Assembly: GCA_905250115.1 (NCBI GenBank)
Contig: CAJNOI010000028.1
Coordinates: 420,381-484,380, forward strand
Direction of reading: 5' to 3'
DNA: 64,000 nt
Source of the DNA: Adineta steineri
Taxonomy: Eukaryota; Rotifera; Eurotatoria; Adinetida; Adinetidae
Each line of letters opens with the position of its first letter. Position 1 is the first letter of the stretch. The notes below the pieces were generated by a model. That model was not told the DNA's origin and searched no databases. It worked only from the letters and a program-made list of their open reading frames with translations. Made by a program: the position numbers and the translations under genes. This document shows positions 1 through 14,000 of the stretch, one piece after another.

Positions 1-1193
1 CTATTGACTCCAATAAAATATACATGAATAAACTATTTCTCACTCGAAATAATTCATTAGTGATCCCTCTCTCCCCACGAATTCATTTCTTATGTTATGA
101 CAATATGAATATAGTGTCCTGATAATCAGAAAAAATAAATTCCGTTTTTTCATTCTTTTCAATTTCATCAAAATATTCCAAGTTTCAAACCAGATATGAC
201 GTCATAAACATACAGTGTTTACATAAGAACGAAAAAAAAGGAACAAAATATTATTATTTTCTTTTTACGTGTATCAAAGCACCTTTTCTTTTAAATACCA
301 TTTTGATAGTTAAAATCAGCTTTTGAAAGAAATGAACGGTCGATCAGACAGTTTATCCTGCTATAAATAACGTCCTCAATATTTCTTTAAGAACATGAGT
401 GACTATCAATGCAGGTGATGGTGGACGTGGATGGAGACAAGATTCATTCACATCACTCATACCCATTTTATTAAGGTGGAATATTTCTTCAAAGAATTCT
501 ACTTCTAAAGCAAATTTTTTTCCAAAAAAATTGCTTGGAAACGGATTTCATCTTGAGTACATTTTCTCAAGGGTGAAATTATGAGAATAATTCGTCATGC
601 ATTTATCTTTTATTATAATGAAACTAGCATTATGAAATAAATTCTGTGACATTTCTCTTTTTATAGATTAATGTTACTTCTTAAAAACAACCGTAGGGTG
701 GCATCGAAAGAAACTATCAAAATCATATTCTCACTTATATAAACCATACGCATCAATAAGACTTAGTTCGATACTGACACGGAGTTCTGATGCAAATTTT
801 ACTACACTCAATAACACTTATTGCAATACATGGTGTTATAGGTACATAGTCTTACATTTCGCAATTGCTTTGAGTGAAACTAACTTCTAAAATTTTTCAT
901 TAAGTAAAAACTTTTCCTTCTTCCAGAAACATTTAGAAATTACAGCAACTTACAGATCGAACGTTTCTATCCCTGAATCATCCTTGCTGACTTCGTTCCA
1001 GTATAGAGTTTCACAAAACATCATCGCAATACTATGCAGTATATAAAATCCTTAAAATATTCATATCAATATCTATAGGAGCTGAAACGGCGTCAGAATA
1101 ATATTTTTTTCACTTTTCTCACTTCATGTAATACTGACCAAATATTCTCTCTCTTCAACTGTACCGTGTCTTTACCTCCACTTCTTCATTTAG
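1..1193. other. Sequence upstream of the LRR exon array, no gene recognised
   Basis: No open reading frame here resembles a known protein. A 61-codon frame near position 399 has no recognisable domain. The LRR gene that follows needs an N-terminal region, but I found no further 84-bp LRR exon or start exon before 1194, so its 5' part is either to the left of the window, behind a long intron, or lost. Confidence 0.5.
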
Positions 1194-3268
1194 ACAATCA
1201 CCGCATTGATTATCGAGAAGAATGGAATCGGACATGTTGGAGCACAATCCTTGGGTGCTGCATTACAACACAATACAGTAATTCTCATTGTCTCTTTAAC
1301 TATATCATCTCTTTACCTCTACTACTTCATCTAGACACTCATCACAATAGATCTTGCCCACAATCGAATCGGAGATATTGGAGCCCAATCTCTTGGTAAT
1401 GCATTACAACATAACACAGTAACTCTCATTGTCTCTTTATCTAAACCATGTCATTACCCATACTTTTTCATCTAGGCACTCACCACATTGATTATCAAAA
1501 GCAACGAAATCGGACATCTTGGGGCACAATCCTTGGGCGCTGCATTACAACATAACACGGTAACTTTCATTGTCTCTTTATCTAAACAATGTCGTTACGT
1601 TCACTTTTTCATCTAGACGCTCACTGCACTAGATCTCTCGAGCAATCAAATCGGGAATTCGGGAGCACAATATTTGGGTGTTGCATTACAACACAATACA
1701 GTAATTCTCATTCTCAGCTTATTCATATCATGTCTTTACTTCTACTATTCCACCTAGGCACTCATCACACTAGATCTCGGACGGAATCAAATCCACAATG
1801 TTGGAGCACGATCTTTGGGCGATGGAATACAGCAGAACACAGTAATTCCCACTCTCTCTTTATCTATGCCATGTCTATACCTTAATTGTTTTGATTTAGT
1901 CACTCACAACACTAAATCTCGGAGAGAATGGAATTGAACCTGTCGGAGCACAATATTTGGGTGTTGCATTACAACACAACACAGTAATTCTCATGCTCTC
2001 TATATCTATACCATGTCTTTACCTTCGCTTTTTTATCTAGACACTCACTACACTGATTATCATGAGCAACGGAATCAGACATCTTGGGGCACAATCTTTG
2101 GGTGATGCATTACAACATAACACGGTAACTCTCCTTGTCTCTTTATCTAAACCATGTCTTTACCTCCACTTTTTCATCTAGACACTTACCACACTAGATC
2201 TCAGACGAAACCAAATCAGAGATGTTGGAGTACAATCCTTGGGTGCTGCATTACAACACAACACAGTAACTTTCATATTCTCTTTTTATGTATACCATAT
2301 GTTTACTTTCACTATTTCATATAGACACTTACCAAACTAGATCTCGGACAGAATCAAATCGGACAGCTTGGGGCACAATCCTTGAGTGATGCATTACAGC
2401 ACAACACAGTAAATCTCATATTCTCTTTTTATCTATACTATATCTTTATCTCCACTTCTTTATCTAGGCAATCACTATACTAAATATCCAGAGCAATCAA
2501 GTCGGAGATGTTGGAGCACAATCTTTGGGTGTTGCATTACAACACAATACAGTAACTCCCATGCTCTCTTTATCTATATCATATCTTTACCTCTACTACT
2601 TCATATAGACACTCACCACACTGGATCTCGGGTACAATCAAATTGAAGATTTTGGAGCAGAATTTTTGGGTGTTGCATTACAACACAACACAGTAACTCT
2701 CATTTTCCCTTTATCTATATTATGTCGTAACCTCTAATACTTCATCTAGACACTTACCACATTAAATCTCAACACTAATTTTATTACAATTGATGGAGCA
2801 GAATCTTTAGGTGATGCATTACAGCACAACACAGTAATTCTCATTGTCTCTATATCATATCTTTACCTGAAGTATTTCATCTAGACACTCACCACACTAG
2901 ATCTCGGACGGAATCAAATCGCAGACCTTGGAACAGAATTTTTCGGTGTTGCATTACAGCACAACACAGTAACTCTCATTTTCCCTCTATCTATACTATG
3001 TCGTAACCTCTAATGCTTCATCTAGACACTCACCACATTAAATCTCAACAGTAATTTTATTGCAATTGATGGAGCACAATCCTTGGGTAATGCATTACAA
3101 CACAACACAGTCAGTCTTATTCTGTTTATATCTGTGTTACATCTTTACTTCCATTTTTTTATTTAGACACTTACCAAACTGTATGTCTCAGAGAATCCGA
3201 TCGGGCCTGAAGCAATAAATGCAATTGAGGAATTACTTGAACGAAATAGAAGAGAAAGAACATCGTGA
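1194..3268 (+). CDS. LRR protein, 3' part: 15 exons, one ribonuclease-inhibitor-type repeat per exon
   Basis: Fifteen exons were traced. Fourteen are exactly 84 bp (28 residues) and start at 1194, 1335, 1476, 1617, 1758, 1900, 2041, 2182, 2325, 2468, 2609, 2750, 2885 and 3026; the last runs 3167-3268 and ends in TGA. Each is bordered by AG before and GT after, with introns of about 51-60 bp. Each codes for one repeat of the pattern TLTTLDLxxNQIGDVGAQSL followed by GxALQHNT, the RNase-inhibitor/NLRC3-like LRR consensus. None contains a stop. Such LRR domains bind protein or other ligands, often in innate-immune NLR-type proteins, but no NACHT or other effector domain is visible here, so the role is unknown. 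The N-terminus is not in view. Exons 11-12 and 13-14 are a recent pair duplication. Confidence 0.85.
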
Positions 3269-4073
3269 ATGGTAATATGTAATGTACTTAGATAAGAATT
3301 AAATCGCTGTTAATGATCATGGCGGTGTTTTTTTCTGTTATAATTTTGTCAGAAAGAATAAATAAAATTGCTTGTTCTCAAATTTAATCTATATTGTGAT
3401 GAAAATGTTTTATTTAGCATTTTTCAGTCTTGACGAGGAGGATGATGACACTCTTAAAAAAACAATTTTTACGAAATAATTGGATGAGTGTGTAGCGCAT
3501 GTAAAACTAAACTGAGGTTTTCTATAGCAATATTAAAACTCTCAAAGGTTCTTTTCAAGAAGACTGAGCTAGAAAAGGTTTTGTATGACAGTGCCAGAAA
3601 TCTAAAATATCGTTTGGGGTTAGAACTAACGACAGAAGGTTCCATGTGATATCAGTAAAACTCTGAGACGTTGTTTCTAATGTTGCAGAAACAACGAATC
3701 GTGCCCGATGCTATTGAACTGGAAATGTTGTCTTCGTCAACGGTGAACCGTCAACTGTGCAGTATGAATTAGTGCTGAACTCAGAATGAGTCTTTGTTCA
3801 ATACTGTTGAATCTAGTATGATTGTTTTAGTTTCGCATATAAGTATATGCGAAAATGCTTTATTACCTGTATTCAAGTTATTTATGATTTTGATTCTTGA
3901 ATAATTGATATATGTTTCTAAGTTTACGATTTATAAATGTTGTGTTAAATAATGAGAATGTTAAAAATAAATATTTAGACTGGACTTATTTCAATTGAAA
4001 CTTTTATTTCTTTTCTTAGTACAAGACAAAGAATGTTATAAAAAAGAAATAAGAAATATAGTTCCGACACACT
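3269..4073. other. Intergenic, no gene recognised
   Basis: AT-rich sequence between the stop of the LRR gene and the 3' end of the minus-strand cysteine-rich gene. It should hold the 3' UTRs of both. AATAAA-like signals occur near 3356 on the plus strand and AT-rich tracts near 3970. No coding frame with a recognisable domain was seen. Confidence 0.5.
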
Positions 4074-4349
4074 CTATCGATAATATGTAGTACCACACTG
4101 TTCCTGATGATTCGAGTAAAAGCATGATGAACAAACTTTTTTTTTACATCCCCCACAAGTGCCAACAGCATCACTACTACACGAACTACATCCAGGTTTC
4201 AAGAAAACAGTTGTTGTTCCATAGCCGCTAACACCACTACAATTATGACCACGAAAATGTGACGAGCAAAAACGTCGTCTACAATGATCACATCGTCCAT
4301 ATGATGAACTTGTACATACTGAGCATTGAATACTGGCTCCAGAACCCAT
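4074..4349 (-). CDS. Small cysteine-rich, probably zinc-binding protein
   Basis: Single-exon frame of 91 residues starting MGSGASIQC. The N-terminal MG could be myristoylated, with Cys9 near it (inference from the sequence only). The rest has two similar Cys/His clusters: CSVC...CDHCRRRFCSSHFRGHNC and, about 35 residues later, CSSC...CGGCKKKVCSSCFYSNHQEQC. The spacing (CxxC, CxxC, CxxxH/C, HxxxC) is like small treble-clef or AN1/B-box-type zinc fingers, and the two halves look like an internal duplication. I do not recognise the family. An overlapping frame at 4199-4393 lacks this pattern and is treated as a shadow. No intron is needed. It lies tail-to-tail with the LRR gene at 3.3 kb and downstream of LRRIQ1 on the same strand. 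Confidence 0.6.
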   Translation of the reverse strand: MGSGASIQCSVCTSSSYGRCDHCRRRFCSSHFRGHNCSGVSGYGTTTVFLKPGCSSCSSDAVGTCGGCKKKVCSSCFYSNHQEQCGTTYYR

Positions 4350-4697
4350 CTTATTCTTTTATGATGGTCTAATTTAATTATAACTGATGGCAAAAAAAGT
4401 ACGATATCTCAACTAGCAAAAACTTTTTTTACTGAATTAAACGATAAATACTTTCTTTAAATACCATAATAAAAAACTTCAAGCTTGCTTTCTCTACCAA
4501 ATATCGAACCGTATGTATCATAATCACAAAAATCGTTTTACCTTCAAGAATTTAGTTGGTTTTAAATAAATATTTGTCTTTACGCTTCTGTATAGTTAGA
4601 AAAGAGAAAATAATATTGAATCATCACATATTTAAAAATATTTTATTTATGAAACAAGTTATAAATCTCAAAATCTGACACTGTATCATATTTAAAA

Positions 4698-7600
4698 TTA
4701 AGCACGTGGTATTTGCCCACTGATAGGTGGTAATAATGGTGGTGGTTGTCGAATAGATACTAGATAAAATTAAATTGAATGAATATATATTTTATTAAAA
4801 GACAATTGATGCTTTTACTCGATGACGATGACCATCGATTTTGTTGTTGCTGTTGTTGTTGTAAAATTTCATTTGGACGCATTCGCTAAATATATTAACA
4901 AAGTGTTTTTTTATTTTGATAAATAATTCAATAATAATATTTACACTTGTTGAGTCAGTTGAACCATCAAGACTTGGTAACCGTTTACGTTCATTTCTTG
5001 GACTATTGGCATTTCCCAATGCAGATCTAATTATTACTCAAATAGTAAATGGCTCAGTTAATATTTAAGAGATTCTTACTCGTCAAATCGAGCTACTTGA
5101 GTATGTACCCATTCATAAACACGATTAGGACGTGGTTGAACAGTCACAGGCGGAGTTACAGCTAAAATATTTTTGAAAAAAACATACAATAATTTATTTT
5201 TTAGTTATAATAATTGTCAACTTTTTCTATGTGCAATTGGTTTAGTAGTAGTTATCAATGATTGTTTACGTCTAGCTAATCGTAATGAACCAGGTGGTTG
5301 TTCATTATTACGTGCCATTTGTAAACGTTGATAAGCATCTATTATAAACGAAAATTTCGAAAAAGATTTTTAATTATATCTATAAAAGCAAACCCATATG
5401 TTGTCGTTTATGTCTTCGTTCAGCATTCCATTTCATTTTTTGTGCTCGTTTTAACATTAATGCTGCTGTTGAACTTGAAGGTGTAAAACCCCATTCATTT
5501 GTCATTTCATGAGGTCTTGCTGACATATCTAGAGGTTCTACTATAGGTTTAGCACGTGATGATGCTGCTGATGATGAACGAGAAGAATTTTGAAGAGGTA
5601 ATTCAGTTATTATAATTGGTGTTGATAAAATTGAATGTTGTTGAGATTGCCATACTTCTTTAATACGAGTAACAGGTGTTCGTGGTCGTTGAAAACGTGC
5701 ATCAAAAGCGGCCTAAAAGAATTAAAACTTATCTAAAAACTAAATAAAGATCCTAATTTACTTCATCAAATTCAAATTCAGTTAAATCAATTTCATCAAA
5801 TGTTTGTTGTTGTTGACTATGATATCGTCGTACAGTACGCATACGTTGTCGTAATACATAACCACGCCAACGAGCTTGTATTTTTTGAGCTGCTTGTTGT
5901 CTTTGTTTTAATTTTCGTTCGAGTAATTTTCGACGCCAATGAGCTTGTAATCGAATAATACCTTTCTCTTTTTCCGTTAAAACTAAATAGATTTGTTGAG
6001 TATTCTTTGTCAAAAATTATTTTGAATTCTACCTTTTATTTCATTAGTTGGAATGATCATTTGAGATATTTCAATTGGTTCAATTTTTTTCTGTTCATAA
6101 TATTGTTGACATTGATTATGAATTGATTTTAATAATGTAAATGGTTCTGTTTGATAATGTTCAATTATTTGACGAAGTTTAATTAGCATTGAAGTCATAT
6201 TTGAAAGAAATGTTAAATATAATTGAATTAAATCAGTTGATTTCTCAATTGATAAATGAGGTAATACAGATAATGGATTTTTAAAAGATTTATTTTCAGG
6301 TATTAATGTTTCATTTATATCACATAAAACAGGATTTTGTTCAAGATTAAGACGAGATAATACTGGACAAGTATTGATAAAACGTTTTACAATAGATACA
6401 TCTGAAATAAATTAAATTTCTTATTAATCTAGATATATAAATATTTTTCATACCAGATAATTGATTACATGCTAAATCAAGTTCAACTAATGATGGTAAT
6501 TTAATTGATGATAATTCATGAAAACTATTATTTGATAAATGAAGATGTGTAAGAAATGGTAACCATGAACCAATTAATAATTCATCAAATGAAGTTAAAC
6601 TATTTGACGAAAGATTAAGTTCATGTAATAGAACAGAATTTAATAGATTTGGTAGTTGAATAAGTGAATTTGAACTAGCTTTTAATGTTAATAATAATGG
6701 ACATTGTTCAATTTGTTCCATTTCAACAAGATGATTATCAGATAAATCAATATGAAATAAATTTGTACAACCTTGTAAACCAATTGTTGTTAATAATTGA
6801 TTACTTGTAGCAAGAAGAATATTTAGATTTACTAATGTTTCAATTCCATTTAAACGTGTTAAACGATTTTTTGAAACATCAAGATATTTTAAACGTGGAG
6901 TTTGTATAGCAAGAAGAGATGTTAGACGATTTCGAGATAAATTTAAATATTCTAATTGATTTAATTGAAGATGAATTTGTTCAATCCAATTACCCTATTT
7001 GTAAAAAAAAAGACAAAGACAACAAGGTGAATTGTTCATATAGGAAAATAATTACTTCAAGATCGAGAATAATAAGTGATGAACAAGAATCAAGACCAGT
7101 TAATTGAACAAGTTTACATTGACGAAGAATAAGATGAGTTAAATTAGGAAATGTAGTACCAGTTAAAGATAACGAACAAGGAGTAAGAATTTGTTCAAGA
7201 TGTAGATAATGAACCTAAAAATGAAATACTTATAAAGATATATCGAAAAACATATTTATCGGAACATGCAAAAGAATATCTAAGTAATTTTCAAATAATG
7301 GTATCGATAGTAACTTATAATATCTTTTTCGCAAAACCAATATATAATATTATGTATGATTTGCATAATTATATAGTGCTTCATACAATGAATTTATAAT
7401 TTATTGAAGCTTTTGTAAAAAAAATATAATGCTTATCGATTTTGATTATGACATAACTTACTATTATTTGTTAGGATAGTATTCAAAGTAAACATATATA
7501 TACCTCTTTTGGTGATTGATTTTTAGCTGCTTTTATCAGTAGTTTAGAATCGATATCAGGTAATTTTCGAAGATTGCCACCTGGTTTACGTGTTGGCATT

Positions 7601-10128
7601 TGTTGAATAGTTTCTTCACTTGAACGAATAAGATTGAAATAAGTTATATCATGAGTATGTTCAGCCCAACGACGTGCTTCATTTAAAAATGGATATATTG
7701 ATTGATTTGAATGTTGTTCTTCTACTGGTGCTTTACGAGGAGTTGATACTCTTGGTGTTGAAGGACGATCCGGTTTAACCGGAATTGAATGATTTGCTGT
7801 TACAATATCAATCGATCTTACAAATAGAATTTTCTTATCTGACGATGAAATATTTTTAGAATTATTGATCAATAAATCAGATCTATTGTCCATGAGTGTT
7901 GAAGTAAAATCAATTGATTTTCTTGGTAAGATAGTTTCAATTGGCGGAGGAGCACTCTCCGGTCTATTAATTAATATATCAGATCTACTTTCAACTTGTC
8001 TTGCAGTAATATCGATTGATTTTCTAGGTGAAATACTTTCAATTGATGGTGGAATATTTTTCGATTCATTAACAAATGTTTGAGATCGATTTAATGATAT
8101 TGATGAAGTTGTATCTATTGATTTAACTGTTGACATACTTTCCATTGATGGTCTTTGAAAATTTTTCATTTCTTTATCGAATGTTCTAGATCGAATTAAT
8201 GAATTTGCAAGTGAATTATTTTCAATCGATGGTGAAATTGGACTCTCGATATTTTTATCAAAAGTATTAGATCGTGTCATTGTTGTAGAAAGCTTCATAG
8301 TATTATTCGATTTAATAGGAAGTATATCCAAACGTTTATTGTTTGAGAATGAATTACTATTTAAAAAAAATACAAATGTTTTATAATAGATTGTTTGTTT
8401 AGATTAATTACCTTGGACTAGTTGACATTTGTGTTGATTCCAATTTAGGTAAAGGTTGTTTTTTATTGGATGATTTTGGTCGTTGCTGTTCTTTAGTTTG
8501 AATTGGTAATCTTTCTTCTGGATAGACTGTTGGTATAAAATCAGCTGGATTTTCAAGTTGAAGAATTTGAGTTGATGATATTGGAGGACTAAAAATAGAA
8601 TTTATAAGAAAAAAAACATTGTTATATTCAAACTAACTCTATAGTTTGTTTTGATATGATCTTCTTTTTCTTTGTTAAATCTTCTTTTGGACGATTGATT
8701 TCTGTTTATAAAAATGTTAATTAATATATGTATACAATTGAAAATATGTCATACCTTTGACTGCTAATGGATGAAGTTTCGATTGCTTAGGAACAACATC
8801 TGTTAAAGGAGATGATACACGATCACTTGTTGGTAATGGTATTGAAGTTATTTCAACTTTCTGATGATTTTCTTTTTCAATAATTTTTGTTAATTTATCA
8901 GCATTTATCTTATTCATTTGTTCTTTTTTCTTACGATTTTTCGCAATTGTTTTTAATGCTGGTGTAGCTCGTTTTATTATTTCTTCATGATGTTTATGAT
9001 AAACACTAAAAAGAATTTTTATTATTATTGTTTAAATATTTCAAAAAATATTAATTTACCGTTTTCCTCGATACCATGATTGAATAATAATAGCCATTTT
9101 ATTTTGTCGTTCATTTGTCACACGTTCCTGTTCACGACATAATGCTTCAAATTGAAGTTTTTCATTCTGTGTCTGACGTGCAGTCTCATCAAGATTTTCC
9201 TTTAGAAAAAAAATGAAGTTTTTCAATCATAAAAAAACATTAAATCGTAATTCGAACTTGTAAACGACGGTATTCTTCAGCCAAACGAACTTGTTGTTCT
9301 TGAAGTACAATTGCATAACGCTCTTCTTCTTCCTAATCATAGTACGATTATAAAGAGATAAAGAAAAATGAGTAAATATTACTTTTCGTCTTTGTTCAAG
9401 TAATGCTAAATCAGCCAGCATTCTTCGATGTGATTCAGCTAAACGTTCATCATACAATTGTTTATTTGGATCTTCTTGTTGTCGAGGTGTTGATTCGGCA
9501 GACTTACATAAAAAAATTTCTTTTATTGAGTAAAGGATATCCAATATTAACTTACTTCATCAGTTTCAATTGGTTTTACATCTCGTTTTATTATTTCAAC
9601 TTTAGGAACTTCATATTCATTTGAATCGGAATTAATCGATGAATCTAATGGTAATTCTTCAGTATTGATATTATGTAAAATCTAAATTTAATATTGATAA
9701 ATAAAATTCTAATTTCAATTATTTCATACTCGATCTAATTCTTCACGATCAATTCCACATACTCGTGCAACATTTGTTTGAATATCTTTATCATTATCAC
9801 CAATTGGTTTTTTTAATAATTCATCAATTTCGGAATAATCAATTATACATCGATCCATATTAACATTAACTTCATTTTCAAATGCTGCTAATCTTTCATG
9901 CATTTCACGTTCTAATTTTTGTCGCGTTTCATTTAAAACTTCTTCACTTTCGATCGCTTTTGTATCATTTTCATTATTCTTATCATCTTCATCGTCATCA
10001 TCACCATCGTCGATTGAACCATCAAGTGATAGTGCATCAAGTTCTTCTTGAATAAGTTTATCAAGATCATAATCATCGTCTGTCATCATTTTTATTGAAA
10101 ATTTACCAGATTTTTTTGTTCCTTTCAA
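4698..10128 (-). CDS. LRRIQ1: Leucine-rich repeat and IQ domain-containing protein 1 homologue
   Basis: Multi-exon gene read from 10128 down to a TAA at 4698-4700. The order of parts matches vertebrate LRRIQ1: an acidic N-terminus (DDDYDLDKLIQEELDALSL), a Glu/Arg-rich coiled coil, an IQ motif (IIIQSWYRG, about 9.1 kb), a low-complexity Ser/Thr-rich insert (7.5-8.3 kb), a block of SDS22-like LRRs (6.3-7.2 kb), two more IQ-type segments (IIRLQAHWRR and KIQARWRGYVLRQ, 5.8-5.9 kb), the segment FDEIDLTEFEFDE, and a C-terminal NEWGF...LMLKRAQKMK motif. These C-terminal motifs are found in the same order in the human protein. IQ motifs bind calmodulin; the exact role of LRRIQ1 is poorly known. Introns are short (about 50-60 bp). 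The start at 10128 is the first ATG of the frame; the ATG 14 codons later (MMTDDDYD) is an alternative. It is head-to-head with SUGP1. Confidence 0.85.
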
Positions 10129-11080
10129 ATTTATTTATGCCATTAAATGTTTCTTTACAGATCGGTTACTAAGTTTCAAAGCATTTCAAATAGAGGGACA
10201 TACAATCGTCTTATTAACATTGGTCACAATAGAAATAATCTACAGCAATTAAAAGTTCAATTTTTCAATTGAACATATTATGCAGATGTTCATATTTTTC
10301 TAATATATTGAATAAATATATCTGACATCTATTAATGTTAAAAAAAGAAGAGAATCTTATTATAGTTTTTGAATCTGGTGAAATGTAAAGATATTAAATT
10401 CGATACGATGCTCTTTATTAACTGTAAAATAACCATTTTCTGTTGTTTTATGTGAAGCAGATATTAAATAGGAAAACATGAGATATCAATTGAGTATATT
10501 ATAATATTGTTAATACTAAAAAAAGACGGTAGATGTCGAAACAACTTTTATAACATCAATATATTTATTAACAACTCTATCTATGATTGTTCATTTGTTT
10601 GTATGATTACCAACAGTATTTCTCAATTAATTAGTTCATCAATGATACAATCTATATTGTTTTATTATACAATGATATTTTTGTGCGGTTTACACATTTA
10701 TTAATTATAACCTTTAAGATATGAAGGTTATCAACAATTGCATGTTCCGTATATAAAATTATGAGAATTGATTTATATTTCATAGTAGCGACATCTAATA
10801 TTGTATTTATATTTTATTATTTTTAGAACAAATATTTTTCTTAAAAGTAACAAGAAAATTTTGAAATTGATTTTTTTTCAAAAATATCGATATATATTGG
10901 TTGTTCATTTAACCATATGTATTAATTAATGCCTGAAGTTCAACAGCACACACACACAGGATGTCAATTCAGATCTCTCTCGCTGTGTTTATTATTGCTC
11001 ATAAATATTGATAATAAAATCATCTCGTTTTGCTTTAGATTTCTTCTTGTTTTATCTAATTGTTTTGTTTTTAAATAAAA
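10129..11080. promoter_or_regulatory. Divergent intergenic region between LRRIQ1 and SUGP1
   Basis: About 950 bp separate the two start codons, which point away from each other, so both promoters should lie here. The sequence is AT-rich with a short CA run (10950) and pyrimidine stretch before the SUGP1 ATG. No specific factor site can be assigned. Confidence 0.45.
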
Positions 11081-14000
11081 ATGTCGCGTACTCAACAAAA
11101 ATTGCAAGCTATGTCAGCTCAAGAATTATTAATACAAGAAAAGAAACGTTTAATCGAAGAAAAAATGCGTCTTGATAATGCAAAAAAAAGTCGGCATGAA
11201 CGTAAGTTCATATTTTATCTAAAAAATTAATTGAATCTAATAAACATATATATCTAGCTACCAATCCACCTAATGTAAATAATAAGTAAGATTGAAAATC
11301 AAATGATGATTTGATTAATATTTTCTATTTTTTATAATAGTTTCGAAAAGCCACAAACAGTAGGAAATAATATGTTTAAAAATGATGGTTCATTTCTTGA
11401 ACAATTTCAAAAATCTCAAGGACAATCATCTGTAACAAGTCAAAATACTGATATACGACAAGTATATTTAAATTGTAAATTCTGAAAATAATTATATTAG
11501 AAATCTTTTAGTCATCATCGTATGGAAATGAATATCCATCAATGAATTCATCTCAACAATTTGCACCACCTTGGTTTCCGCCAAATCCTCAATCTTCTTC
11601 TATATTTGATCAAAATGGTCCGCTACCATTTCCGATGCCACCACCACCATTCAATCCATGTAAAAATAATTGAATCTTTCTTTAACTAATATGATTATAT
11701 TTTGTTTTATTATTTTAGCTCAATTACCACCACCACCTTTTCCTCCTCCATTTAATACACAATCACCTTTTTTTCCACCTCCTCCATCGTCAGTTACTAA
11801 TAATTCTTCTAATTTTGTTCCTCCACCATTTCTTCCACCATCATTTCCATTACCACCACCTGAACTTCTTTCAAAAATGTTTCAAGGACCTCCACCACCT
11901 TTACCAATTCCTACACCTGTAAATAATTCATCAACAACAACTGTTAATAATAATATTAAGAATGAAGATCTTTATGATCCTTTGAAAGTTGAAGATGAAG
12001 ATGAGGAAGAAACTGAACAAAAAAAGAAACCAATTCAAAAACAAACTAGTAGAACATTTAATATAAAAAAAGAATATACAATCAAAATCGAACCAAGTAT
12101 ATTTTTAATAAACATTCCTGAAACAAAATATTTATTATTATGTATATATTTTCTAGATCAAGTAGCATCAACAAATACAAATCGTAAGTATAGTTCGAAT
12201 TGAAAAGAACAAAAAAGAAAACGTTATCAAATAAAATTTCATTAGGCGAAGGCAAAACACTTTTTTTTTATTTTTTCCATTATTTGAAAAACTGATCATT
12301 AATGCCGTGTTTGTCCAGTTTCTTCCTTAGAGTATGAACATCAGAAGCATGATAATGGTGGATATCGTCGACATCAAGGCACCACCACATCGACCGATCT
12401 TTCTTCTTCGTCGGCGTTGTGGTACATACATACACACTTTGGATATATTTATTCTTGTGTTGAGCTATCATTTTTTTCTTCGATTTTTATTTATACGATT
12501 ATTAATTCAATGTATTTTTATTTTACATATATAGGTGGAATGATGACGAAGACGACGATGGAGTTGACCGAAAACAAGATTCAATGAATAAACAAACGAT
12601 CAATGATCGTAAGTATACAATTTTAAAATCTCGATAATATACTTATATACTCGCTCATTATAGAGAACGAAATAAGATGGAAGCAAAGTATCACATGATG
12701 TATAAAATAAGAGCAAAGCTTGAAATGAAAAGGAGTTATAAGAACAGGACAAATCTCGTTATATCCCTGGATGTAAATTAGACGCTCTTCTGAGCATCCG
12801 TAACATCAACAGAGAAAAAAAAAAAAAGAATACTAAAAAATACATGTTAATGAAAAACCATTAAAATACAAAGGAAGGCATGAGCTTGATGAAACAAATC
12901 ATCAGACAGCAGAAGGGAAGCATTTCCACTGCATACTGCTCTTGAATGAATCCATGTCTCTTCAGTTCATTGAAAAGATGAAAAGTCATATTAAAATCAT
13001 ACCAGTACACGCAAGTCTGGATGTTGATGTCACTTATATGTTAACAACATGCGCTTAATTGTGTTATTGATTTTAGTGTAAGAGATCAGTGTATGGAATC
13101 AGTGAGAAGAACGGATGAAGTGTTGAACGATAGAGTAAGTTAAGACGATACATCGCATCACGTATGAATGTTATTAGGAAAGTCCGCTGGGACTATACCC
13201 ATGTAAATTTTACATACATACGAACAATTGTCTATTACGCAAGCCGTCACATATTTCGGATTGTTCGAAGCGTTAGTAGCAAGTTGATTAATATTAGAAC
13301 CAATGGTAGTTGAGGATCTCGACCAAAATTGATGTATGCCGAAGCCGGAGTATTGCTCGTTGTTTCGTTGACAGAAGGAGGCGGATGCAAAAAAGGCTAC
13401 CATTCGAGATGCGTACTCCAAAACAAAAATGACGTTGTTCATAGATTGTAAAGTACGTTTTGAGTATTCGATTTGTTTGTGGATGGTAGTTAGTGATAAA
13501 CTCTCGCGCAGTGACCAGTATGATACACACGTTGCTGAATGGTTATTAAATACATCGTGGATCCTTATTCGACAAGATATATAAAGGAATACCGTAACAA
13601 TAAATGACTTCATCAATAATAAACTTTGATAACGTGTGTAGCTGTACATTGTCTTAAAGTGAACAATTCTACCTATCTTGTGAAAGAATCAACAGCACTC
13701 CATAGAAATTGTTTGTGTTGGACTGCAGAAGATATTAAATTCATTAAGATGATACCAAATGTTCTAAGGTTGTGACATAAGTGAATTAGAATATTTTAAT
13801 TGTTGACATAATGAATAAGATTGAGCAAAATTGAAGATAATAATAGTTTTTTATTAGTTATTATGAAATAAAATAAACCAGAGCTTTCAGCACATCAAGT
13901 ATCATCGTCACTAGAATAAATACTGTATTGTGATGTTGATTAAGCATAATATAGTAAACTATAATTGTGTATCACTGAATTACAAGTAACAAATACACAA

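Noticed and set aside
1194-3268. Regularly spaced repeats (about 84 + 57 bp) that look like a CRISPR-type array
   Set aside because: Each 84-bp unit codes for an open LRR repeat and the spacers have GT...AG intron ends; the units vary in sequence as protein repeats do.
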